From assembly GCA_027019785.1 (NCBI GenBank), contig JALUWF010000283.1:1-38668 (forward strand): 38,668 nt of DNA. The letters are read 5' to 3'. This document shows positions 23,736-30,715 of this stretch, in pieces (position 1 is the stretch's first letter; each line of letters begins with the position of its first letter). This DNA comes from Mariprofundus sp. (GTDB lineage: Bacteria; Pseudomonadota; Zetaproteobacteria; Mariprofundales; Mariprofundaceae). The notes under the pieces were generated by a model. It was given only the letters and a program-made list of their open reading frames with translations, was not told the DNA's origin and did not search any database. Made by a program: the position numbers and the translations under genes.

Positions 23736-23860
23736 AGTAAGCGTCAAAGCAAGGCTTTAATCAGTCGAAACAATTTTGCATCCTGCATCCGCTACGTTTC
23801 TGCCGCGAAGGCAGAAGCCTCTATATTTTAGCGGTAGATGAAGTCGCTTTGACGCTTACT
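23736..23860. mobile_element. 125-bp MITE-like element with 15-bp perfect terminal inverted repeats
   Basis: AGTAAGCGTCAAAGC at 23736-23750 is exactly inverted at 23846-23860. Inside are nested inverted repeats: AGGCTT/AAGCCT, ATCCGCTA versus TAGCGGTAGAT with a small bulge, and a central hairpin TTCTGCC-GCGAA-GGCAGAA. The whole 125 bp could fold on itself. It has no open frame. No clear target-site duplication flanks it. It is consistent with a miniature transposable element or a dispersed palindromic repeat. It sits beside a truncated tetR fragment. Copy number elsewhere in the genome is unknown. Confidence 0.6.
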
Positions 23861-23863
23861 ATG

Positions 23864-23965
23864 TTACTCATCAACAGTGTTTCCCTGCCTGAATGGGTGG
23901 ACACTGCACATCGCCTGCCGCAATATCTTATCTTCCCGTTCCGCCCGTTTGACCTGCTGGCTCAT
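23864..23965 (-). pseudogene. TetR-family regulator, N-terminal fragment
   Basis: From ATG 23965 the frame reads MSQQVKRAEREDKILRQA, then leaves the family after about 19 codons and stops at 23864. The peptide and DNA align well with the start of the RND-pump tetR at 19092-19856 (KRVEREEKILRQA; matching bases around TGCCGCAATATCTT). It is the leftover 5' end of a paralogous regulator whose body is gone. The 125-bp inverted-repeat element begins four bases beyond its stop. Confidence 0.65.
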
Positions 23966-24038
23966 AAGCACCACCGCCTGCGATTGACAGATGAATACTC
24001 TTATTGGTATTCTTTATCATACTGTAAAGGAGGTCGTT

Positions 24039-24293
24039 ATGAATGCGATTGCAGCCAATCAATTAAAGATGCGCGGTGTTTCAGCTCTGGATGAAGGGCT
24101 GCAGGATGAACCGGAGGCGATGATTACCGTGCGCGGCAAGAGTCAGTATGTCGTCATGCGCATTGAGCAATATCATTATTTTCGGGAGATGGAACTGGAA
24201 GCCGCTCTACTCGAAGCAAGGCGGGACATCGAAAACGGCGATGTGATTCAGGAATCAGCCGAAGCCCACGTGAACAGGGTATCGAACGAGTGA
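24039..24293 (+). CDS. Phd/YefM-family antitoxin
   Basis: An 84-residue protein that starts at ATG 24039 behind AAAGGAGG; the track's earlier ATG lacks a ribosome site. The N-terminal DNA-binding part (ANQLKMRGVSALDEGLQDEPEAMITVRGKSQYVVMRIEQYHYFREME) is typical of the Phd/YefM fold. An acidic C-terminal helix (ALLEARRDIENGD) follows, which usually wraps the toxin. GTGA overlap with the next frame is the classic antitoxin-toxin coupling, but that toxin is truncated after 22 codons. The promoter is probably in the AT-rich bases at 24000-24030 and would be autorepressed. Confidence 0.85.
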   Translation: MNAIAANQLKMRGVSALDEGLQDEPEAMITVRGKSQYVVMRIEQYHYFREMELEAALLEARRDIENGDVIQESAEAHVNRVSNE

Positions 24294-24358
24294 GTTTCAC
24301 ACTGACGTTCACGGCAAGTTATAACTGGCGTACAGCAAGATTTCTGAAACTACTTTAA
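24290..24358 (+). pseudogene. RelE/ParE-type toxin, truncated after 22 codons
   Basis: The GTG at 24290 overlaps the antitoxin stop. The peptide reads VSFTLTFTASYNWRTARFLKLL then TAA, matching the first beta strand and helix of RelE-family ribonucleases (YTLTFT..Y...A.RFLK). A full toxin has 85-100 residues. The sequence immediately beyond belongs to a decayed IS110-type transposase, so an insertion followed by decay probably removed the rest. No catalytic residues remain. Confidence 0.65.
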
Positions 24359-24804
24359 TGTTCATTGTCTTGTCCGGGTTCATGGTTGTCTCCGAGGTCA
24401 GCGCAAATGGTATGTTGGCTGCCTCATGATGGTGTCGGATGACGGCAAACGTTTCAGTGTCCCAGCCACGCCGTTCTGAATGGATGGTTTCATCCGCGCG
24501 GCAACAGTACTTTCGAAATCGTCTTTCGTCCTCGTCCCGGTCAGGACATGGTATTCCCGTTACCTCCTGCGGCCAGTCCATGACACATCGTCGGATTGGT
24601 AACTGCGTGGCGTCAGACCAGATAGGCGCCAACCGATGATGATTTGGAAAACTTTTCCGTACCATCCATAGCCGAGACGAACGCTAGCGCCGTTAACTGA
24701 CCGACGCCGGGCATGGTTTGCAACAGCTCACACCGCTCATCTGTACTAGCCAGGCGTTTGGCCTCATTTTCCAGGCAGCCGACAGTTCTGAATAAAAGCC
24801 AGTA
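24359..24804 (-). mobile_element. IS110-family transposase C-terminal remnant, frameshifted
   Basis: No intact ORF exists, but on the minus strand one frame reads TVGCLENEAKRLASTDERCELLQTMPGVGQLTALAFVSAMDG and KFSKSSSVGAYL, then stops at 24613. A neighbouring frame continues LTPRSYQSDDVSWTGR. Further downstream a third frame ends FAVIRHHHEAANIPFALTSET. These follow the order of the IS110/IS1111 transposase C-terminal (Transposase_20) domain. At least two frameshifts break it and the N-terminal DEDD domain is absent. It abuts the truncated RelE gene on one side and the end of ynfA on the other. Confidence 0.65.
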
Positions 24805-25137
24805 TCAGGATAGACTCGCCCTTGGCGCAAACAAAATGATCCCGGCACCGAACAGGCATATTGCTGCTCCCAGTATGTCCCATTGATCTGGCAACTTGCC
24901 TTCTGCCAGCCAGAGCCAGATAAGTGAACTGATAATATAGATGCCGCCGTATGCGGCATAAGCCCGCCCCGCATAGTCCGCATCAACCTGCGTCAACAAC
25001 AGGGCGAATAATGCCAGACTCGCTATGCCTGGAAGTAACCACCAAGCATCACGTTCCAGCCTCAACCATGCCCAGAAGGTAAAACAACCTGCGATTTCGA
25101 AAATTGCGGCTCCCATATAAACTGCCACTGTCATCAT
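24805..25137 (-). CDS. YnfA/UPF0060-family membrane protein
   Basis: 110 residues from ATG 25137 (a second ATG follows at 25134), with four membrane helices and the family signature [15 protein letters not shown] near the N-terminus and [18 protein letters not shown] in the middle. YnfA proteins belong to the DMT/SMR-like superfamily and are suspected small efflux proteins. A TTG at 25152 has GGAGG seven bases upstream and could be the real start, giving five more residues; that site lies within the rhodanese remnant. The last three residues before the stop may derive from the adjoining IS110 debris. Confidence 0.82.
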   Translation of the reverse strand: MMTVAVYMGAAIFEIAGCFTFWAWLRLERDAWWLLPGIASLALFALLLTQVDADYAGRAYAAYGGIYIISSLIWLWLAEGKLPDQWDILGAAICLFGAGIILFAPRASLS

Positions 25138-25154
25138 AGGTTCTTTTTCCAAGC

Positions 25155-25259
25155 TTATGCCTCCTTTCCGTAAACCGCTAACGGTAATGTATCCACCAGC
25201 ACAAAGTCCTGCTGGTCGAGTTGCCATGATAGCAGTGTTTTGGCATCAATGGTTGTCAT
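25155..25259 (-). pseudogene. Rhodanese-domain protein, N-terminal remnant
   Basis: From ATG 25259 the frame reads [14 protein letters not shown], then [17 protein letters not shown] and TAA after 34 codons. The [10 protein letters not shown]..AYGKEH pattern is the first half of a single-domain rhodanese (sulfurtransferase), where HIPGA and the active-site cysteine loop should follow. Both are missing. It lies between the second ArsR-linked membrane gene and ynfA, on the same strand, and its end supplies the GGAGG that may serve ynfA. The short length makes this tentative but the motif is distinctive. Confidence 0.55.
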
Positions 25260-25285
25260 ATAAGCGACTCGCCATGATCGGGAGT

Positions 25286-25729
25286 TTACGGGGTACTTCG
25301 AATCAATTTATTCAGTGCCCAGAGAAACAGACCGAACAACAAATGTGGCATAAAAGATGCAGGGATCAGCTTGGCACTGACGGATAATCCCGCAAAGCCC
25401 CAACCGACAATGGGAAAGAATACTGCCAGAACAATGAGCCACAACCCAAGTGCCAGTAGTAATGCGGTTTTGATATTGCGTCGAGAAAAGAAGCAAACAT
25501 AGACCACCGACCAAAAAGTGACATAAGCGGTGTGAAAAACAAGCCCTACAGGTAGCGGTAACGTACGATGCAGCAAGGTTTCCGCAAAGGCCAACCCCAA
25601 GGGTTTTGGCAACGGGGAGATACCGCTCTTCATCAAGGGCACCATAATCAATGCCGTCAGAAGGGATACGCCTATGCCAATTCCTATAGCCCGAAGCCAA
25701 GAACTGGCGCACTTTCTGGATTCTATCAT
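25286..25729 (-). CDS. Four-helix membrane protein of unknown function, ArsR-linked (copy 2)
   Basis: A 147-residue protein that starts at ATG 25729 behind AAAGGAG. It is a paralogue of 2272-2733 with the same blocks (ISPLPKPLGLAFAETLL, FHTAYVTFWSVV, FFPIVGWGFAGL and LIPASFMPHLLFG), about 74% identical by my hand count over 135 aligned positions. It has four probable membrane helices. It starts one base after the arsR stop. The conserved P-K-P and E-T-L-L near the second helix and the PHLLFG near the fourth are the likely functional residues. The function is unknown; the consistent partner is an arsenite-type ArsR. Confidence 0.78.
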   Translation of the reverse strand: MIESRKCASSWLRAIGIGIGVSLLTALIMVPLMKSGISPLPKPLGLAFAETLLHRTLPLPVGLVFHTAYVTFWSVVYVCFFSRRNIKTALLLALGLWLIVLAVFFPIVGWGFAGLSVSAKLIPASFMPHLLFGLFLWALNKLIRSTP

Positions 25730-25730
25730 G

Positions 25731-26105
25731 TTAAACTCCTTTTGAGTGATCATCTTTGGTTATGAGGTTGTCAGCAGCGCCATCTTTCGACGGGCATTTT
25801 GGCCCACACTTGTTCGGGGAGTCTGCGCAACAAGCGCCCACAAGGTTATCCGTGAGTTCCAGCAAATCGGAAAATACAGCCGAATAGATAATGAATTGGC
25901 CTTTCCGTCGCGAAGTGACCAATCCAACATGAACAAGCTTTTGGAGATGGAATGTCAAAGCATTGGGAGCGGCATTCACTTGTTTGCCCAGTTGGCCTGC
26001 AGCAAGACCCGCCGGACCAACGCGAACGAGGAAGCGTATGATGGACAGCCGTATCGGATGCCCGAGTACCGCAAGCTTTTTGGCAACAAGGTCGTCTGTA
26101 ATCAT
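25731..26105 (-). CDS. ArsR-family repressor, C-terminal cysteine arsenite-sensing type (copy 2)
   Basis: A 124-residue winged-helix repressor from ATG 26105; the track's upstream extension passes through the operator and is not coding. HTH: NALTFHLQKLVHVGLVTSRRKGQFIIYSAVF. The C-terminal metal site is GACCADSPNKCGPKC, the same arrangement as copy 1 (adjacent cysteines, then a third six residues on and a fourth three beyond). It directly precedes the membrane protein. A perfect 9-bp inverted repeat lies upstream (26112-26137). It is placed just after the mer operon but has its own operator, so it need not respond to mercury. Confidence 0.87.
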   Translation of the reverse strand: MITDDLVAKKLAVLGHPIRLSIIRFLVRVGPAGLAAGQLGKQVNAAPNALTFHLQKLVHVGLVTSRRKGQFIIYSAVFSDLLELTDNLVGACCADSPNKCGPKCPSKDGAADNLITKDDHSKGV

Positions 26106-26111
26106 GCGGGT

Positions 26112-26137
26112 AATATTACAATGATTCATGTAATATT
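26112..26137. promoter_or_regulatory. ArsR operator upstream of second arsR
   Basis: AATATTACA-N8-TGTAATATT is a perfect 9-bp inverted repeat that ends seven bases before the arsR ATG. A similar, degenerate repeat is at the same place before the first arsR (1847-1871). It is the likely binding site of the ArsR product, and it separates this pair from the mer operon stop by only nine bases. Confidence 0.75.
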
Positions 26138-26145
26138 GCAATATG

Positions 26146-26586
26146 CTATCTGTGGTCGCTTCTTTTCTCTTCTCGACTGAAGTCAATCAGGCAGCAGCGA
26201 CCCGATGGGTTTCTGGATTCACAGGCGCATAGTTTGTCTTTCGTCTGCTTTACCACAAAGGCTTTCATGGCTTGTGCCGTGCCATCAGTCAGGGCGGCAC
26301 GGTATACTGATTCGGAAATATCGAAGCAGTGACAGAGCATGGCTTGCTGACCGGACTGAAATGCCCGCAAGCGGGTTTTGGAAATGCTACAGGATTCTGA
26401 AAAATAACCGACATTACATTCAGAGTTAGCACAAAATGCGTAACCTCCTTCATCTATAGCTTGGTTTTCCGGAAACAGAACCTGATGCAAGATGGTTTGC
26501 CTGCTGACTGGAAAACAGTTCTGCCCGCATGCCGGACAGCTCATTCGAGTCTTTTTCGTAGTCGTGTTACAGCAAGCACAAGACAT
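26146..26586 (-). CDS. CopZ-like zinc-finger / BFD [2Fe-2S] metal-trafficking protein
   Basis: 146 residues from ATG 26586 (AAGGAG upstream), trimmed from the track's 161. The N-terminal half is the CopZ zinc-binding domain: CACCNTTTKK, CPACGQNCFPVSRQT, and FCANSECNVGYF. The second half resembles the BFD-like [2Fe-2S] fold with cysteines in LCHCFDIS and CACESRNPSGRCC. This two-domain arrangement was described for the archaeal Archaeoglobus CopZ, which delivers copper and can reduce it. In mer operons this type often follows merA. It sits 13 bases after merA and is likely its partner. Whether it handles Hg, Cu or electrons here is open. Confidence 0.8.
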   Translation of the reverse strand: MSCACCNTTTKKTRMSCPACGQNCFPVSRQTILHQVLFPENQAIDEGGYAFCANSECNVGYFSESCSISKTRLRAFQSGQQAMLCHCFDISESVYRAALTDGTAQAMKAFVVKQTKDKLCACESRNPSGRCCLIDFSREEKRSDHR

Positions 26587-26599
26587 GGTTGCTCCTTCT

Positions 26600-28281
<1,682 letters not shown>

Positions 28282-28330
28282 TCTTTATCTCCCAACCCTG
28301 CAAGGCTGGAACCCGACAGGAAAATCTTGA

Positions 28331-28422
28331 ACCACAGAGGGCACAGAGAGCACAGAGGAGGTCAAAATCTATATGCTTTGTTTTCTCTGCTTTTCCTCTG
28401 TGCTCTCTGTGTACTCTGTGGT
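28331..28422. repeat. Palindromic repeat (ACCACAGAG/CTCTGTGGT) inside the mer operon
   Basis: Two 29-base arms, ACCACAGAGGGCACAGAGAG-type at 28331-28359 and its near-exact inverse at 28394-28422, enclose a 34-bp loop. The arms are built from CACAGAG units. The structure could form a strong hairpin. It lies between the small ORF and merF, so it may attenuate or stabilise the mer transcript. Related ACAGAG and GCAAAG repeats occur between genes in many environmental genomes. Confidence 0.85.
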
Positions 28423-28485
28423 GAAAATATTTTGATTTTATGATTTTCATTCTTGTATATTGTGCGCGGAATTTTTCGTAAGCGA

Positions 28486-28599
28486 CTAATGACAAGACGG
28501 GCAATGTGTCACCAGCCAGATGATGCCGGACACTGCTGCAATGCCGATCATGACGTTCAACACAACTGAGCTGCTACTCTTCTTTTCGGGTTCGCTCAC
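28486..28599 (-). CDS. Small single-helix peptide with C-terminal CPSCH in the mer operon
   Basis: This gene is too short for the ORF track. A GTG at 28599 overlaps the merP stop as GTGA and has AGGA upstream, so translation would be coupled. The 37-residue peptide reads VSEPEKKSSSS, then one probable membrane helix (VVLNVMIGIAAVSGIIWLV), then THCPSCH at the very end. A charged start and a terminal Cys-x2-Cys-His suggest a membrane peptide presenting a thiol pair. Neither MerE nor MerC fits. The coupling and position in the operon support it being expressed; a heme site is unlikely at so short a length. I do not recognise the family. Confidence 0.6.
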   Translation of the reverse strand: MSEPEKKSSSSVVLNVMIGIAAVSGIIWLVTHCPSCH

Positions 28600-28892
28600 T
28601 GTTTTGTTCCTGTAATGGTTGCCGGATACCCTAATTTTGTAATGGCCTGAGCAATCGCTTGAGGCGACTGTTCGCTATCTTCAAACGTAACGGTCGCCAA
28701 CGCTGTATCGAGATCAACAGCAGCAGAGTGGACGCCTTTCATCTGCAAGGCGCGATGGCGAACACTGATTGGACAGGTACCACAGGTCATGCCAGAAACA
28801 TGCATTCTGACAGTTTTCTCCTGTGCAAAACCAGTTTGCGCGTAGGCTACAGTCATGCAGAGACAGCCAGTCATCAATAACATTTTTCGCAT
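28596..28892 (-). CDS. merP: Periplasmic mercury-binding protein MerP
   Basis: A 98-residue protein with a signal peptide (MLLMTGCLCMTVAYAQTGFAQ). The mature HMA fold carries the Hg(II) site C37-x2-C40 (SGMTCGTC). It sequesters mercuric ions in the periplasm and transfers them to MerT. ATG 28892 is preceded by AAGGAG. It sits 12 bases downstream of merT and overlaps the start of the small coupled ORF. The sequence is standard for MerP. Confidence 0.94.
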   Translation of the reverse strand: MRKMLLMTGCLCMTVAYAQTGFAQEKTVRMHVSGMTCGTCPISVRHRALQMKGVHSAAVDLDTALATVTFEDSEQSPQAIAQAITKLGYPATITGTKQ

Positions 28893-28904
28893 CAGTAAAT
28901 CTCC

Positions 28905-29240
28905 TTATTTAATCAGATAGGGTAACAGTGATGGTGAAATCAGCAGCAGAATTGCAACGCCGCCCAGCATCCAGAGCAACACAGGTTTCTTCGGCGGACA
29001 ACCATTGGCCATGCACACTTTTCTGCCCTGCCAGTGCCTCCAGCCAGCCCAGCCAATCAGGCCAAGCGTGATAGCGGCGAAAATGGGGCGATACGGCTCC
29101 ATGGCGATAAAGGCTGAAGCTGAACCCAATCCCAGCATCACCACAATCAATGGCCCGATACAGCAGGCGGAGGCCAGGCCTCCAGCTATAATTGCACCCA
29201 CCAATGGCGTGTTTTCTTTTTTTGTTTCGGTATTGTTCAA
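28905..29240 (-). CDS. merT: Mercuric ion transporter MerT
   Basis: A 111-residue inner-membrane protein with three helices. The vicinal cysteines C26-C27 in helix 1 (ASACCIGPLIV) and the loop pair C76/C81 (KVCMANGC) are the Hg(II) relay sites of MerT. It takes mercury from MerP and delivers it to MerA. The likely start is TTG 29240, behind GGAGGAG that overlaps the merR stop; no better ATG is near. It is the first structural gene of the operon. Confidence 0.93.
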   Translation of the reverse strand: MNNTETKKENTPLVGAIIAGGLASACCIGPLIVVMLGLGSASAFIAMEPYRPIFAAITLGLIGWAGWRHWQGRKVCMANGCPPKKPVLLWMLGGVAILLLISPSLLPYLIK

Positions 29241-29241
29241 G

Positions 29242-29628
29242 TTACTCCTCCAACGATTTCAAAATAGGACATGGGTCAGTATCGGACGACTCTTCACACT
29301 GCTCGGCTAAACTCAGTAAAATTTGACGCATCTGGGATAGTTTACGAATCCGCACCTCGATCTCATTGGCTTTGGCTTCGGCAACAGCCCGCACTTCAGC
29401 GCAATTGCAGTCATCAGTACGAAGGGCAAGCAGCTGGCCTGTTTCCTCCAGCGTAAAACCCAGTTCCTTGGTCTGCACAATAAACTTCAACCGCGACACA
29501 TCTTCTGCTGAATACTGACGATAACCGGACGCCGTACGCCTGGCCTCAGGAATTAGACCCCGCTGTTCATAATAACGAATGGTATCAATGGATACGCCGC
29601 TCTGTTTTGATAACTCGCCAATCTTCAT
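29242..29628 (-). CDS. merR: Mercury-responsive regulator MerR
   Basis: 128 residues from ATG 29628. HTH: MKIGELSKQSGVSIDTIRYYEQRGLI. The Hg site is C76, C111 and C120 (NCAEV, EQCEESSDTDPCP), with an extra cysteine at 74. The track's start at 29646 lies in the promoter -10 region and cannot be right. The start I choose lies at or next to the predicted transcription start, so the mRNA may be leaderless. Unlike Tn21-type operons, merR is the first gene of the mer operon and is read in the same direction as merT-P-F-A. Confidence 0.88.
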   Translation of the reverse strand: MKIGELSKQSGVSIDTIRYYEQRGLIPEARRTASGYRQYSAEDVSRLKFIVQTKELGFTLEETGQLLALRTDDCNCAEVRAVAEAKANEIEVRIRKLSQMRQILLSLAEQCEESSDTDPCPILKSLEE

Positions 29629-29635
29629 GGGCGAA

Positions 29636-29666
29636 TGATAAAGCATGGAGTATACTCAAGGGTCAA
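29636..29666 (-). promoter_or_regulatory. MerR-regulated mer operon promoter (19-bp spacer)
   Basis: The minus strand shows -35 TTGACC (29661-29666), a 19-bp spacer with the dyad TTGAGTATACTCCA, and -10 TTATCA (29636-29641). This is the classical overlong MerR operator-promoter. Transcription should begin near 29629, directly at the merR ATG. It is the only such promoter visible for merR-T-P-orf-F-A-copZ. Confidence 0.8.
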
Positions 29667-29698
29667 GATAAATATTCCGCAGTAAATTTCCCGTCTTT

Positions 29699-29808
29699 AT
29701 TCGCGTGTATTCGCGTCCATTCGCGGTTTGCCCTTGACCTTGACCTGTTCTTTCTCATACAATCCAAACCTTTAAACGAACCACGAATGGACACGAATTG
29801 ACGCGAAT
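29699..29808. repeat. Palindromic CGAAT/ATTCG repeat upstream of the mer promoter
   Basis: Thirty-base arms of ATTCG-rich repeats (ATTCGCGTGTATTCGCGTCC... at 29699-29728 and its inverse at 29779-29808) match at 26 of 30 positions. Each arm has three CGAAT-type units spaced 10 bases apart. It probably folds as a hairpin. The rest of the gene-free interval 29629-29932 holds only the mer promoter and the AGATCGTGA hairpin. Confidence 0.8.
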
Positions 29809-29891
29809 TAAATCAAAATCCTGAACCAAAAAAAGATATTTTCAGGGGGCTGTGTCAGATACATACTCCGGGCTTGTCCAACGAACAGTTC

Positions 29892-29921
29892 AGATCGTGA
29901 TTCGCTTCGCTCTCACGATCT
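29892..29921. terminator. Hairpin AGATCGTGA-N12-TCACGATCT after the SPOR-like gene
   Basis: The 9-bp arms are perfect with a 12-base loop. It lies 12 bases past the stop of the gene at 29933-30715 in its reading direction. There is no U-tract, so it may be an mRNA-stabilising or Rho-linked end rather than an intrinsic terminator. Confidence 0.4.
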
Positions 29922-29932
29922 AACCTTATGCG

Positions 29933-30715
29933 CTATTGCGGTAGTTGTATTTTATCACCATAGAGCTTGTCGAACTGGCTTTCGGAGATAAGTACCGGCA
30001 TCACGATACCAGTGGTATTGAGCTTTTTCCACAGCCGTTCGGACTGCTGCCTGTCACCTGACGGAAATGTAAATCGCACCACAGGAACCGGCACCCTGCG
30101 TCGCTGATAGCGGTATTTTCTGCCAACACGATCCAGCTGCTGTTGCCATGCTTCGGCATATTTGGCCTGAAAATAACGGCCCAGACCGAGCAGATACACC
30201 CCTTTCGCTGCCCGGATAATGTTTGTTTCAATATCATGCTGTTGCCAGAAACGGGCCATCTCACGGGCTTGCCGCCGGCTCTTGAACAGTTGCGCATCAT
30301 CAAAGGCGTGCATGGTCATCTCTTCTGTGGTGTGAATACTGATTGGGTGCGTATGCATGGCCTCAAGACGATTGGTCAGTGCGTGAATGCCCTCCGGTGT
30401 GATCATACGACGCGTTACCACCCGCCATAACAGCGGCTTTGCAGCTTGTTCTGGTTTTTCCGCCGGCCCTGACAGGGCGTCATCGCTGTTATCGGTTACA
30501 TTACTATCGCTTACAGTACTATCGGCAACAGGCGTGGCGGGCAGGCTCGCCCGAACAATGGGCGATCGCAGCGCCGGCAGTGGGGGCTGCCAGGCCAGCC
30601 ATGCAATACCGGCCAGCCCGGTCAACAGAAGCAGTCGCCACAGAAAGCTATACCATTTCATGCTTTGCTGTATGAATGCGCACAATCGATCAACAATGCG
30701 CGTTAGTTTCACCAT
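29933..30715 (-). CDS. Membrane-anchored protein with SPOR-like domain
   Basis: About 260 residues, with a single membrane helix (FLWRLLLLTGLAGIAWLAW) and a low-complexity Thr/Ser/Asp/Ala linker. A C-terminal region resembles a SPOR domain (SRRQAREMARFWQQHD, VYLLGLGRYFQAKYAEAWQQQL). SPOR domains bind denuded peptidoglycan at the septum, but the match is weak. ATG 30715 lies inside the last codons of the LOG gene, so they are coupled; a later ATG at 30661 is possible. It could act in envelope maintenance. It is not a known family by clear motif. Confidence 0.6.
   Translation of the reverse strand: MVKLTRIVDRLCAFIQQSMKWYSFLWRLLLLTGLAGIAWLAWQPPLPALRSPIVRASLPATPVADSTVSDSNVTDNSDDALSGPAEKPEQAAKPLLWRVVTRRMITPEGIHALTNRLEAMHTHPISIHTTEEMTMHAFDDAQLFKSRRQAREMARFWQQHDIETNIIRAAKGVYLLGLGRYFQAKYAEAWQQQLDRVGRKYRYQRRRVPVPVVRFTFPSGDRQQSERLWKKLNTTGIVMPVLISESQFDKLYGDKIQLPQ

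Noticed and set aside
23736-23860. Integron attC site
   Set aside because: The inverted repeat is symmetrical and lacks the GTTRRRY and RYYYAAC core sites; no integrase or cassette array is visible.
24309-24665. 118-residue minus-strand ORF
   Set aside because: It is one frame of the frameshifted IS110 transposase fragment, not an independent gene.
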